Part shown: positions 52,845 to 63,011 of the stretch, one piece after another | How positions within the stretch are numbered: position 1 is the stretch's first letter | How the letters are laid out: each line of letters starts with the position of its first letter | The notes under the pieces: generated by a model | Database searches by the model: none | Told to the model about the DNA's origin: nothing | Seen by the model: only the letters and a program-made list of their open reading frames with translations | Source: Bacteroidetes bacterium UBA2664 | Lineage (GTDB): Bacteria > Bacteroidota > Rhodothermia > Balneolales > Balneolaceae | Length of the DNA stretch: 64,000 bases | Direction: 5' to 3' | Assembly: GCA_002359315.1 (NCBI GenBank) | Contig: DEMS01000032.1 | Span: 1-64,000, forward strand | Translations under genes and position numbers: made by a program

Positions 52845-53723
52845 TCACTCAATCAAAGATGAAGTTCCCTCATCCAGCTCCACTTCAATCGTGCTGTGGC
52901 TGAAGTTGTAAGGTTTAAGAATATCACGAATTTTCTTTTTGGCTTCCAGAATGTCTGAATAGCTTTCTACATTTTTAAGAATGAGGTGAGCAGTAAACAC
53001 ATGCTTTTCTCCATCCAGCGACCATAAGTGCAGGTGATTGGTATCGGCCACTATATCTTGCTCGAGGAATTTTTCTCGCAGTTCATCAATGCTTATATCA
53101 TCCGGAGTTCCCTGTAAGAAAATGTGTAGGGTTTCCTTCAATCGTTTTACCACATTCCAAAGTACATAGGCAGTAATAAAGAGAGACAGTGCAGGATCTA
53201 AATAATGAATGTCTTTGAAAAGTAATACAATAGACACTACAAGAACGGCGGCCCAACCCAATACATCTTCCAACAGGTGCCAGGAAATAACTCGTTCATT
53301 AAGGGTTTTGCCATGACTCACCTTCCATGCAGCGTACCCATTCACTGCCACCCCCACGATGGCAAAAAGAAGCATTCCCTGAGCATCGGTATGTTCCGGC
53401 GATAAAATTCTGGCAACCGCTTCATTGATCACAAAGACAGATCCAGCGATCAGTACCAAGCTGTTAATCAAAGCACCAAGCAGCGAGAACCGGGTATAAC
53501 CAAAGGTGAAGGATGAATTTGCTCCTTCTTTAGATTTATGATCCAAAAACCAGGAGAGTCCTAAGGATAGACTATCTCCCAAATCGTGCAGGGCATCGGA
53601 GATAATGGCCACACTGTTTACATACATACCTCCAAAAAATTCAAGAATGGTGAATCCAAAATTGAGAAAAAAGGCGAGTTTGATGTTTCCATGCTCGTGT
53701 TCGTGTGAATGATCGTGTGACAT
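52845..53723 (-). CDS. czcD: CDF-family Zn/Co/Cd efflux transporter
   Basis: 292 residues. His-rich N terminus (MSHDHSHEHEHG), six helices, metal site SDALHDLGDSLSLG in helix 2 and HLLEDVLGW in helix 5, followed by a ~90-residue cytoplasmic domain. A proton antiporter that exports divalent metals from the cytoplasm. Convergent with merA (only 19 bp apart) and last of the minus-strand metal cluster. Confidence 0.93.
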   Translation of the reverse strand: MSHDHSHEHEHGNIKLAFFLNFGFTILEFFGGMYVNSVAIISDALHDLGDSLSLGLSWFLDHKSKEGANSSFTFGYTRFSLLGALINSLVLIAGSVFVINEAVARILSPEHTDAQGMLLFAIVGVAVNGYAAWKVSHGKTLNERVISWHLLEDVLGWAAVLVVSIVLLFKDIHYLDPALSLFITAYVLWNVVKRLKETLHIFLQGTPDDISIDELREKFLEQDIVADTNHLHLWSLDGEKHVFTAHLILKNVESYSDILEAKKKIRDILKPYNFSHSTIEVELDEGTSSLIE

Positions 53724-53759
53724 GTTGGTTGGGGTTTATTTTTTGTCAATAAGAATTTT

Positions 53760-54739
53760 TCATGATTTTGTGATTTCCGAAACTCTGCTATCTCTGATTT
53801 TCAGTAATAATTGAGATATCAAAGCCAGCACCGGTAATTCTATCAAAGGCCCAACGATTAAAGCCAGAGCTACCAGCGGACTGTTGGGGAAAGCCGTAAG
53901 AGCTATCGCTAATGCAATGGGTGAATTTCTTGCAAGTGTGGTAAGGTTCAAGCTGACTGAATCTTCATAATCAAAATGGAGCAGATAACTTGTAAAGCGA
54001 CTCACCAGGAAATTTATGGCGAAAAATATCATTAGGGGGATCAGCAGAATAAGAACAGTTTCGATGTTTTGAAGAAGGTAATCACCCTGAGATGCAAACA
54101 TAGCCATGATCGCTAACCCAAGAAATAGTACCTGAGATAGCTAAAAAAAAGGCAGCAGCTTGGTTTCAAGAAATACGGATTGCTTGAACCTGTGGAGCAG
54201 ATATTTTGTGACTTGCGCTGCAACAAAGGGTACGATCAACACAAGGCCGATACTTTCAAACAGAAATGCCGGGTTCACCGAACCGGATGCACCAAAAAAG
54301 AGTAGTAAAAACACGGGTAATAAAATCACCTGTAAAATCAGGTTCAGAGGAAGCACAGAGGCACTAAGCGTCGTATTTCCTTTTGCAATACCGGTAAAAA
54401 TCAGGTACCAATCCGTACAGGGGGGGTTATCATCAACATGACAAAACCTATCCAAAGGCTTAGGTGATCCTGAAGAAACAGGTAGCCCAGTACCCAGGCA
54501 AAAAAGGGTGTCCAGAGAAAATTGATGGCCAGGTTTGCTGAAAAGAATTTTAAATTGGAAAAGCTCTTCAGCAGATCGTTGATCGGGATGTTAAGAAATA
54601 GCCCAAATAGCATGAGCATTAAAAAAGGGACGATCACATATCCGGCAACCGATGCCACTGTTTCCACCTGCCCAGCCAGCAAACCTGCAATGACTGCCAG
54701 CGCTATAATAAGTGACTGATATCTGTTAATCGAATTCAT
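53760..54739 (-). pseudogene. ACR3-type arsenite exporter, broken by two frameshifts
   Basis: Three successive fragments in different frames together make one ACR3/bile-acid-symporter-like permease: residues from MNSINRYQS to FVMLMITP, then CTDWYLIFTGIAKGNTTL to ETKLLPFF, then MAMFASQGDYLLQ to the end. TPCTDWY is the ACR3 motif with the key Cys. The breaks fall exactly in a run of seven G (54420-54426) and a run of eight A (54143-54150). Slippage decay or sequencing error in homopolymers would look the same. Confidence 0.85.
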
Positions 54740-54853
54740 ACTAATATACTCCGCTCATTTCCAGAAGTCCTGTCGTGAGAACGCCGAAATTGATCGAAAA
54801 GATAAAAGATGGTTTTTCATCGTCTTTTGTCGTTAATTTAGTCTCATAATCTT

Positions 54854-55648
54854 TTATTTCGAGAGTTTCAAAATTCTTACTGCTCCTCTCATGACAAAAC
54901 TAAACACAATAGCTCCGATGAGCAGATCCGGCCACCTGCTATCCAGTGCATAAACAAGAATTCCGGCCAAAATTACACCACCATTTACAATAATATCATT
55001 GGAGGTAAAAATTGTGCTTGCCTGCATGTGTGCTTCTTTGCTTTTCGCTTTATTGATAAGCCATAAGCAAAAAACATTTGCAACAAGAGCCGTTGAAGCA
55101 ATAATGATCATCCAATGAAAGTCGGGCATTTCACCCACTCCAAGAAACCTCCGCAGTACTTCAAGAAATCCCAGTGATGCCAGACCCATCTGAAGATAGC
55201 CGCTAATTTTTGCTACTTTCTTTTTTCTTGCTACCGCTGCTCCAACAGCAAAAAGGCTGAGCGCATATACGGATGAATCTGCCAGCATATCTAGTGAGTC
55301 TGCAATCAGCCCCATAGAATTGATAATCCATCCGGCTGTCATTTCAATGATAAAGAAGAGAAAGTTGATCCCTAAAACCCACCATAGAATGTTCTTTTGT
55401 TGCTGCTCATCAGAAGCGAAAGGCGACATTTGAGCCTCTTTTGTTGAATTCAATTTAGAACCCAAACTCAGGGAGTCAAGGGCTTTCTCAATCTCATTAA
55501 GCCTATTTTCGTGATACACTTCTAATGTACGATTCGGGATATCAAAGTTTAGAGATTTAATATCTTCAAACTCTTCCAACCTCATTCGAATCATTTGCTC
55601 TTCGGCTGAGCAGTCCATTTGTGGAATATTAAATGTGGATTTTTTCAT
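54854..55648 (-). CDS. CDF-family metal transporter with N-terminal HMA-like domain
   Basis: 264 residues. Residues 1-70 resemble an HMA fold (FNIPQMDCSAEEQMIRM) but have one Cys in place of CxxC. The membrane part has GLIADSLDMLADSSVYALSL (metal-site Asp residues in helix 2) and five or six helices. The cytoplasmic C-terminal domain of normal CDF proteins is missing. Probably a metal exporter of the same cluster; specificity unknown. Confidence 0.8.
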   Translation of the reverse strand: MKKSTFNIPQMDCSAEEQMIRMRLEEFEDIKSLNFDIPNRTLEVYHENRLNEIEKALDSLSLGSKLNSTKEAQMSPFASDEQQQKNILWWVLGINFLFFIIEMTAGWIINSMGLIADSLDMLADSSVYALSLFAVGAAVARKKKVAKISGYLQMGLASLGFLEVLRRFLGVGEMPDFHWMIIIASTALVANVFCLWLINKAKSKEAHMQASTIFTSNDIIVNGGVILAGILVYALDSRWPDLLIGAIVFSFVMRGAVRILKLSK

Positions 55649-55709
55649 GGTTGAATATATGGGATTATTTTCATCTTCAACTTAACTGTGACAAAGAATC
55701 ACCTGTTCC

Positions 55710-56039
55710 TTACCCCTCAAAAGGCTCACAGGTTTTAATCCTAAACGCTTTTTGAATATCTGTAACGTAAATGATGCCGTCACCGCGTTCCGGTGTTTTG
55801 GCATTGGCGCAGATAAGTTGAACAACGTTATCGGATTCTTTGCATTGACATACCAGCTCTAATTTTACGACTGGACTGTCCGTAAAGTGAAAATCCAATG
55901 ATGGAGAAGCATCTTTTTGTTTGTATGCACCGGTACCTTCACCTTTGGAAAGCGTAACACTTTCATGGCCTGCTTCTTGGAGTGCTGCAACTACTTTTTC
56001 TACTCTGCCTGGTTTTATAAAGGCTTTTATTTCTTTCAT
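55710..56039 (-). CDS. P-II-like protein of the metal efflux cluster
   Basis: 109 residues with the P-II ferredoxin-like fold: MKEIKAFIKPGRVEKVVAALQEAG, then GDGIIYVTDIQKAFRIKT near the end. The T-loop region is short and lacks the uridylylated Tyr context of GlnB, so it is not a classical nitrogen regulator. Related proteins sit beside CzcABC pumps and may sense metal or nucleotide for them. Located between czcB and a CDF gene. Confidence 0.8.
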   Translation of the reverse strand: MKEIKAFIKPGRVEKVVAALQEAGHESVTLSKGEGTGAYKQKDASPSLDFHFTDSPVVKLELVCQCKESDNVVQLICANAKTPERGDGIIYVTDIQKAFRIKTCEPFEG

Positions 56040-56111
56040 AATACTGTGGTTTATGTATTAATCCTGCAAAGAGAAGAATATGTAAATATGGCTTTGCAGG
56101 AATAGTTTTTG

Positions 56112-57311
56112 TTAATCATCGTCCGAAGTCTGGCTTTTCTTCATTTCAGAAATCAGGTAATAGGCATTGTTCCAAGCTACTTGTGCTCCATCCGGCAATG
56201 GTTCTAACAACTTCACTTCAACCCAACCATCTTCCTCAATGCCGGTCATAATTTCTACCGGAGTGAAAGACCATTCGGTATTTCCGTTTTCCTCTTGTTG
56301 TTCTGCGGTGAATAGGTAGGTTTTACCCTCGTCCTCAACAATGGCATTCTCAGGCAAAGCAAAGGCTTTAGTCTCTGAAGTGTGAATCGTGCCGTTGATA
56401 TACATCCCGGGAATCAGGAAACTTGCCTTCTGATCAATTTCGGCGTGCACATGCACTGCCCTTGGATTTTGTTCGAATTGTTTGCCTACAGAGTAAATGG
56501 TAGCTGTAAGTATTTGATCCGGTACTGACTGTACAGTAAAAGAGATGGATTGGCCCCTTTTAACTTTGTGCACATCTTTTTCAAAGACCATCAAATCGGC
56601 ATGAACATGTTCGTTATCCACAATTTCAAACATGATTGTTTGGGGATCAACGTACTGACCGATTTGAATCTGAACCTTTTCGATGTACCCATCAATAGGG
56701 CTTACTACCGGCACCGACGAATAAATATCGCCGTCTTGTATTTGTTCAACGTCCAGGTTAAGCTGATTCAGCTGAGCCTCATAACCTTTGACCTCCGCCT
56801 TAACTGATTCGTATTCGGCTTTAGTTTGTTGGTAAGTTTGGCCGGAGCCTACCTTTTCATCATATAACCTTGCTTGTCGCTTAAATTCATGATCTAAATA
56901 CAACATGCGCTGATACAACCGTACGTATTCAGTTTGGACTTTGGTTAAATTAGGATGGGAAAGGAAGGCAATAGTCTGATTTTTTGACACCTGATCTCCC
57001 TCAATAACTTCTATGGAACCAATATTACCTCCCAAAACCGCAGTTACGCTTGCCTCATGCTGCGGGGGAACTTCCAGCTGACCATTTGCTTCTACGCTCT
57101 CTGAGAGAAAGCGCAGGGACAAAGTATCCAGTTTCATTCCAAGGCTGTTGAACTTCAGTTCCGACAGATGAACCATGTTTTCTTCTGCCTCAGCCACACC
57201 GGCAAGTTCTGTTGCTTCTTGTTCTTTTTCATCGCTATTGATCTCGCCGCAGGCTGTAAAAACAGATGCAAGGACAGCCAATAAAATTATATATAAATTA
57301 GATTTATTCAT
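56112..57311 (-). CDS. czcB: RND efflux periplasmic adaptor (CzcB type)
   Basis: 399 residues. Lipoprotein signal with lipobox FTAC, then the membrane-fusion-protein order: barrel-sandwich half (ASVTAVLGGNIGSIEVIEGDQV), a long alpha-hairpin (about 130-195), second lipoyl half (VVSPIDGYIEKVQIQIGQYV) and beta-barrel. It bridges the inner-membrane CzcA and the TolC-like channel. 22 bp downstream of czcA-tolC. Confidence 0.92.
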   Translation of the reverse strand: MNKSNLYIILLAVLASVFTACGEINSDEKEQEATELAGVAEAEENMVHLSELKFNSLGMKLDTLSLRFLSESVEANGQLEVPPQHEASVTAVLGGNIGSIEVIEGDQVSKNQTIAFLSHPNLTKVQTEYVRLYQRMLYLDHEFKRQARLYDEKVGSGQTYQQTKAEYESVKAEVKGYEAQLNQLNLDVEQIQDGDIYSSVPVVSPIDGYIEKVQIQIGQYVDPQTIMFEIVDNEHVHADLMVFEKDVHKVKRGQSISFTVQSVPDQILTATIYSVGKQFEQNPRAVHVHAEIDQKASFLIPGMYINGTIHTSETKAFALPENAIVEDEGKTYLFTAEQQEENGNTEWSFTPVEIMTGIEEDGWVEVKLLEPLPDGAQVAWNNAYYLISEMKKSQTSDDD

Positions 57312-57333
57312 TTTTTTGTTGATTTAAAATCTG

Positions 57334-60300
57334 TTATTGAGTTTTGTTGAGGTAGTATTCTAATTGGAAATGGCTATTCAGATAATTGCCAAATGCATTC
57401 CATGAGTCGATTTCAATGCGAATGGCATCTCTGATGCTTTGAAAGAAAGCCACATAGTCTATGGCTCCTTCTTCATAAGAGGTGATGGCACCTTGCTGTT
57501 GTTCTTTGGCAAGAGGGAGTGCTTCCTGTCGATAATATTCCCACGAGCGCAACCATTTCTGATAATTTTCCCGGATACTGTTATAGGTACTGTTGAATTC
57601 TCTCTGAGCCTGGTCTAGGTTTTGACGGGCAATATTTCGTTCAATCCGGGCGGATTGAGTTTTCCCGGCCTTAGACCAGAAGAATACCGGAAGTCTGATC
57701 CCGATCTCATAGGAATTAAAGCCACCTTGCCCAGCTATTTCCTGCCAGCCATAACTGGCTTGAAAACTTGGTAAAAACTGACTTCTTTGTTCTTTAATCG
57801 ATGCTTCCGCCACGTCAATTTTTTGTTGATATAAAGCAATCAGCGGGTGGCCGAATGTAGAATCTGCCTGTAAAGGCTGTACAAGCTGTTCGGCTGAAAC
57901 ACTTTGAACCGTGTATAACGAGTCCCCCTCAAACCATTTGTTAAAAGCTCGAACAGCAGCCCCATAATCGCGGAAGGCTTGTTCTGTTTGTATGGTAATT
58001 TGGTTGGCCTGATTCATGATATTAAGATATCCCAGCCGGGAAATTTCCTCCGTTTCAAATTTTATTTCCGCAGCCCTAGCAATATCCCTGAATTGCTGGT
58101 TCAGGCGATTATAGATCTCATATTGTTGTTTAGCGATGAAAACCGTTGACCAGTCCTGCTTTACCCGGAGCCTGAGCTCTAACTCAGACAATTCATAGTT
58201 CAGCCTGGCAAGTTCTGTTTGTTCATTCCGATGATTTAGCCTTGGCAAAACACCGAACAGATCAAACTGCTGCTGAATGCCAAATTTTGTAGTAACACCG
58301 TCCGAACCGTTGCCGAACTCTTCACCTCCGGTAAAGAGGTTCGTATCGCCAAAGTCCCAGGCTGTTTTTTGAAGAGCCTTCCTGTTGTCAATTCCAAGCC
58401 TGGCTGCCTCAAGAGAAGGATAATTTGCTATCGCTTTTTGAACGGCCTGATCCAGCGCAATTTGCGGGAGGGTATCATTCAGCACCTGTTCCTGAGCCTG
58501 TACAGAATCGGGAGAAAGCAGCAGGCTTCCACCAATAATCAGCAACACAACGGAGGCCATAGAAGTACTACCCGGCTTGTGTTTTCTCATTTTACGCTTT
58601 TCTATGTACGCATAAAGGATGGGCAGCACGACCAACGTAAGCAGCGTGGCGCTAATCAACCCGCCGATTACAACAGTGGCCAGCGGCCGCTGTACTTCAG
58701 CACCGGCTGTTGTTGAAAACGCCATCGGAAGAAAACCCATAATAGCCGCCGTAGCGGTCAATAAAATGGGGCGAAGTCGCTCTTTGGTACCTGTCAAAAT
58801 TCGTTCTTGTAAATCCATAACACCTTCGATTTTTAATGAATTAAACCGGCTGACGAGCACAAGGCCGTTTAGCACAGCCACTCCGAACAATACAATGAAA
58901 CCAACTCCGGCAGAAATACTGAAGTCCATTCCACGTAAAGCCAGGAAGAAGACACCTCCAATAGAAGCCAGGGGAATAGCCAGATAGATCATTACCGACT
59001 GTGAGAACGATTTTAGTGCGAAGTACAGCAGCACAAAGATAAGAAACAGGGCTATAGGCACTACAATAGCCAATCGGTTCTTGGCCCGTTGCAGATTCTC
59101 AAATTCACCCCCATAAGTAATGTAATAACCCGGCGGCAGATTCAATTCGGCCTCCAGTTTTTCTTGAATATCCAAAACCACCGATTCCACATCCCGCCCG
59201 CGTGTATTCACACCAACATAGCTCCTGCGAAAGGTGTTATCTCGCGAGATCTGCATAGGCCCCGGCTGATAACTGATATCCGCCACTTCTTTAACCGGCA
59301 CCTGTGCACCGTTTTCCAGATCTACATACAGATTGCGAATATCCTCAATGCCAGTACGATGAGCTTCATCAAAGCGGATCACAAGATCAAATCGTCTTTC
59401 GCCTTCGAATACAACTCCAGCAACACCTCCGGCAAAAGCTGAACTTACGTATTGATTGAGCTTCGTGATATCCAGTCCATATTGAGCCACTTTTTGCCGG
59501 TCATACCTAACGGTCATTTGAGGTAGTCCAGCCGTACGTTCGGGACTCACATCACCCACCCCTGGAATAGTTTGAATAATTTGAGCCATTTCCTGAACTT
59601 TCTCCGCCAATACATCTATGTCGTCTCCGTATAGCTTTACGGCGATATCTTCTCGTACACCTTCCAAAAGTTCGTTAAACCTAAGCTCTACCGGCTGGGT
59701 AAAAACGAAATTCACACCTATCATGGTCTGATCGAGTTTACTCTTTATTTTTTCTATCAGCTCCTCTTTAGATTCGGCAGAGATCCAGTTTTCTTTATTC
59801 TTGTCCAGAATGATGTACATGTCGGCAATGTCCATGGGCATAGGATCAGTGGGAATATCAGCTACCCCAATTCGAGCTGTTACTGTTTCTATCTCTGGAA
59901 ATTCTTCCAGCAGTGTCGTCTCAATTTTCTTGGATTGATCGATCGCCTCTGATAATCCACTGCCCGGACGGAATAGGGCTTGCATGGCAATATCTCCCTC
60001 ATCCAGTTGTGGAATAAATTCACCTCCCATTCTCGAAAAGGTGAACATCGCACCGCCAAAAAGCAGTATGGCAGCTACAATCACAACAGGTTTTCGCTTT
60101 AACGACCATTGGATAACCGGATCGTAGCCCTTCTGAATAAAGGATATAAGTTTGTTGCTGACCCGATCGAGGCCTCGCTCGAACCGGGCAAACCATCCCT
60201 TTCTATTTTGTGAGGGTTTCATAAACAGTGCCGAGACCATTGGTACATAGGTAAGACATAAAATAATAGCACCTAATACAGCAAACCCAAAGGTGAATGC

Positions 60301-61734
60301 CATAGGACGGAACATCTTACCTTCTACTCCTTCCAGAAACAGGATAGGGGCAAATACAATAAGGATGATCAACTGTCCAAAGAAGGCAGCATTCATCATG
60401 GTGCTGCTTGCCTTGTAGGCAATTTCATTCATCTGTGTTTTACTAAAAGCACGTTTTCCGGATTTCACCCTTTTTTCAATTTCATGAACCGTGCCTTCCA
60501 CTATAATTACGGCTCCATCAACAATAATACCGAAGTCGATGGCTCCAAGGCTCATTAGATTGGCCCACACCCCGGTGGCCTTCATCATTATAAAAGCAAA
60601 AAGAAGGGAAAGCGGAATAAGTGAGGCGGTTATTAACCCTCCGCGTAAACTTCCTAAGAGTATTACCAAAACGAAAACTACAATCAATGCACCTTCCACC
60701 AGGTTTGTGGTAACTGTACTGGTGGTTCGTTCAATAAGAGCACTTCGATCAAGGAAAGGCTCAATCTTTAAACCTTCAGGCAGTGACTTTTGAATTTCAG
60801 CAATTCTATCCTGAACGTTTTGAATGGTTGCATTCGGGTTTGAGCCTTTCAGCATCATAATAATGCCACCTACTGCTTCCTCACCATCCTGAGTAAAAGC
60901 TCCATAACGAATTTGAGTTCCAAAGGTAACCTCTTCTGCTACATCTCTGATTAGGATGGGTAGTCCGTTTTCGTTCTTGACTACAATGTTTTCTATATCT
61001 TCAAGGCTGCGTATCAATCCTTCGCCACGAATAAAATTAGCCATCTTGTTTTTCTCGATATAGGCCCCGCCGGTATTTACATTATTCCTGGACATTGCCT
61101 CATATACTTCTGAAATACTAACTCCCATTGCATTTAGTTTATCAGGACTTATGGCTACTTCATATTGTTTGATGCCTCCACCGAAGGAGTTGACCTCTAT
61201 AACCCCCTCCAGGAGCACCATTTGGCGCTTAATAATCCAATCTTGTATTGTGCGCAATTCATCAGGCGTATATTCATCTTCATATGCAGGGTCCACCTGA
61301 ATGGAGTACTCGTAAATTTGGCCTAATCCACTTGAAATGGGACCCATGGATGGACTTCCAAAATTCTCGGGGATCGTTTCGCCCAGTTCACTGAGTTTTT
61401 CCTGTACCAGTTGCCGGGGTAAATAGGTACCCATATCATCTTCGAAAACGATGGTAACCACGGATAACCCGAATCGGGATACCGAACGGATTTCAGTTAC
61501 TCCTGGCAGGTTACCCATGGCAAGCTCCACGGGATACGTTACAAATTGTTCAATGTCTTCGGTAGATAGATTTTCCGATACCGTAATCACCTGTACCTGA
61601 TTATTTGTAATATCAGGAACCGAACCTAGATTAATGGTCATCATAGAATATAATCCTACTCCTATTAGAGACAGGATAAACAAGCCGATGATAAACTTGT
61701 TCTTAATCGAAAAGGCAATAATTTTGTTGATCAT
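57334..61734 (-). CDS. czcA: CzcA-type heavy-metal RND pump fused to a TolC-like outer-membrane channel
   Basis: 1,466 residues from MINKIIAFSIKNK (ATG at 61734); a farther upstream ATG adds 23 unlikely residues. Residues ~1-1040 are an HME-type RND pump with GSVPDITNNQVQV and, in helix 4, DFGIIVDGAVIIVE (400-413), the signature linked to divalent metals (Zn, Co, Cd) and not to Cu/Ag. Then come KRKMRKHKPG, a signal-peptide-like VVLLIIGGSLLLSPDSVQAQ, and a ~400-residue TolC-type outer-membrane factor. The internal signal may allow cleavage that releases the channel. Confidence 0.92.
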   Translation of the reverse strand: MINKIIAFSIKNKFIIGLFILSLIGVGLYSMMTINLGSVPDITNNQVQVITVSENLSTEDIEQFVTYPVELAMGNLPGVTEIRSVSRFGLSVVTIVFEDDMGTYLPRQLVQEKLSELGETIPENFGSPSMGPISSGLGQIYEYSIQVDPAYEDEYTPDELRTIQDWIIKRQMVLLEGVIEVNSFGGGIKQYEVAISPDKLNAMGVSISEVYEAMSRNNVNTGGAYIEKNKMANFIRGEGLIRSLEDIENIVVKNENGLPILIRDVAEEVTFGTQIRYGAFTQDGEEAVGGIIMMLKGSNPNATIQNVQDRIAEIQKSLPEGLKIEPFLDRSALIERTTSTVTTNLVEGALIVVFVLVILLGSLRGGLITASLIPLSLLFAFIMMKATGVWANLMSLGAIDFGIIVDGAVIIVEGTVHEIEKRVKSGKRAFSKTQMNEIAYKASSTMMNAAFFGQLIILIVFAPILFLEGVEGKMFRPMAFTFGFAVLGAIILCLTYVPMVSALFMKPSQNRKGWFARFERGLDRVSNKLISFIQKGYDPVIQWSLKRKPVVIVAAILLFGGAMFTFSRMGGEFIPQLDEGDIAMQALFRPGSGLSEAIDQSKKIETTLLEEFPEIETVTARIGVADIPTDPMPMDIADMYIILDKNKENWISAESKEELIEKIKSKLDQTMIGVNFVFTQPVELRFNELLEGVREDIAVKLYGDDIDVLAEKVQEMAQIIQTIPGVGDVSPERTAGLPQMTVRYDRQKVAQYGLDITKLNQYVSSAFAGGVAGVVFEGERRFDLVIRFDEAHRTGIEDIRNLYVDLENGAQVPVKEVADISYQPGPMQISRDNTFRRSYVGVNTRGRDVESVVLDIQEKLEAELNLPPGYYITYGGEFENLQRAKNRLAIVVPIALFLIFVLLYFALKSFSQSVMIYLAIPLASIGGVFFLALRGMDFSISAGVGFIVLFGVAVLNGLVLVSRFNSLKIEGVMDLQERILTGTKERLRPILLTATAAIMGFLPMAFSTTAGAEVQRPLATVVIGGLISATLLTLVVLPILYAYIEKRKMRKHKPGSTSMASVVLLIIGGSLLLSPDSVQAQEQVLNDTLPQIALDQAVQKAIANYPSLEAARLGIDNRKALQKTAWDFGDTNLFTGGEEFGNGSDGVTTKFGIQQQFDLFGVLPRLNHRNEQTELARLNYELSELELRLRVKQDWSTVFIAKQQYEIYNRLNQQFRDIARAAEIKFETEEISRLGYLNIMNQANQITIQTEQAFRDYGAAVRAFNKWFEGDSLYTVQSVSAEQLVQPLQADSTFGHPLIALYQQKIDVAEASIKEQRSQFLPSFQASYGWQEIAGQGGFNSYEIGIRLPVFFWSKAGKTQSARIERNIARQNLDQAQREFNSTYNSIRENYQKWLRSWEYYRQEALPLAKEQQQGAITSYEEGAIDYVAFFQSIRDAIRIEIDSWNAFGNYLNSHFQLEYYLNKTQ

Positions 61735-61884
61735 GTTGACAGCTGTGTGAATATAGATTAGTCTTTGATGCCGATCTTTTTCAAATACTTTGGCTGAAAC
61801 CACAGAATGACCAGAGGTTAAACAGCTCGTTGAAAAAAATGGATGGGGCAGAATTTGTTTCTGCTAAATAGAGAAAGGCAGGTA

Positions 61885-62316
61885 TTAAATCAGAAGTTGC
61901 GTGACTTTAATAACCTTAAGAGTTATTGGAGGGGATAAATTGTCTTTTAGATATACAGGTAACGTAATTTGAACAACAGGGTCACCATAGTTCCCAAACA
62001 AATAAGGAATGATTGGAAACATAAACTTACAGTCCGGGCACTCATTTCTTAACAGTGCATCATCATAGCAGCACTGATTTTGAAATTGATGGTGCTTTTT
62101 TTCAACTGTTTTGTACTCAGAATTAGTCTCTTCTGAATGTTGTAATACAATTTCAAAACAGCCTTTATCTAAGTTATAGGTAGAGGAAACATCATGAGTA
62201 CTTGCTAATACAGAAACACTTAAGGGTAGAAAAAAGAAAAACCCTGCCCATGAAAAAAGAAAAGATGCGATTGTCGCAACATTCAGATTACGTAAGTATG
62301 CTCTGAAAAAATACAA
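61885..62316 (-). CDS. Small Cys-rich exported protein ahead of the czc operon
   Basis: 143 residues, not recognised. A hydrophobic N-terminal helix (about 15-40) is a signal or anchor. Soft-metal ligands cluster in the middle: HHQFQNQCCYDD and CPDCKF. Positioned between the Fur-family gene and czcA on the same strand, so a periplasmic metal-sensing or buffering role is possible. Confidence 0.55.
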   Translation of the reverse strand: MYFFRAYLRNLNVATIASFLFSWAGFFFFLPLSVSVLASTHDVSSTYNLDKGCFEIVLQHSEETNSEYKTVEKKHHQFQNQCCYDDALLRNECPDCKFMFPIIPYLFGNYGDPVVQITLPVYLKDNLSPPITLKVIKVTQLLI

Positions 62317-62374
62317 TTCTTTAAGGGGAAATATTGTGATTAAGTAGAATGCTGATGATAAGGATTATTTGTAA

Positions 62375-62389
62375 TGCAACTCAATTGCA
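62375..62389. promoter_or_regulatory. Candidate Fur-family operator (TGCAACT-C-AATTGCA)
   Basis: Imperfect 7-1-7 palindrome about 60 bp upstream of the 62316 start and just past the end of the Fur-family gene. The 7-1-7 layout is that of Fur/Zur/PerR boxes. Could control the efflux operon. Confidence 0.4.
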
Positions 62390-62393
62390 AAGA

Positions 62394-62807
62394 TCAGGAA
62401 GAACAGGAAGGACAACTCCCGGTTATCACAAAATTGCCGTTGGATGGAGTAAAATTTTCGGGCAGATCGTAGTTAGGAATGCCAAGATGTGGAAAACAAA
62501 ATGTTTGTTCACAGGAGAAACAATAAAAATGAACGTGCACATCATCCGGGTACGAACAGGTACAGTTTTCAGAACAAAGGGCATATTTAGTTATCCCACT
62601 TGCATCGTTTATTTGATGCACCAAACCATGTTCTAAGAATGTTTTTAAGGTACGATAAAGCGTTGTCCGATCTGCATGGGTAAACTTTTCTTCAAGATCT
62701 GATAGGCTTATTACCGACTTAGTTTCAGCCATGAAAAGAAGAATCCGCATGCGCATAGCGGTCGGTTGTATATCTCTGCTCTGCAATCTTTTTTCATGAA
62801 TAGTCAT
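62394..62807 (-). CDS. Fur-family metalloregulator (Zur-like)
   Basis: 137 residues. Winged helix with the Fur pattern (TAMRMRILLFMAE, SLSDLEEKF, DRTTLYRTLKTFLEHGLVHQI), then DDVHVHFYCFSCEQTFC and a C-terminal CPSC giving the two CxxC structural zinc sites. The usual HHHxH metal motif is reduced to HVHFYC, so its sensing site may differ. First gene of the minus-strand metal cluster. Confidence 0.88.
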   Translation of the reverse strand: MTIHEKRLQSRDIQPTAMRMRILLFMAETKSVISLSDLEEKFTHADRTTLYRTLKTFLEHGLVHQINDASGITKYALCSENCTCSYPDDVHVHFYCFSCEQTFCFPHLGIPNYDLPENFTPSNGNFVITGSCPSCSS

Positions 62808-63011
62808 CTTTATTGAAATAATATTCGTTGATTAATGTGTACAAGTAATATTTATACAAAGGGCGAATCGCCGGTATAAATCATATCAATTCTATGATAA
62901 ACTACCACTAAAATCTTTGAAACTCATATTTGGTAATTTTGACATAAATATATGGGTTCGGGGCAGTTATCTTTCGTTTCCAAAATTCTAAATAAGTGAA
63001 AGATTGGCAAG

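Noticed and set aside
54141..54739. Two separate small membrane proteins in the arsenic region
   Set aside because: Their sequences join across homopolymer runs into one ACR3 protein, so they are fragments of a single gene.
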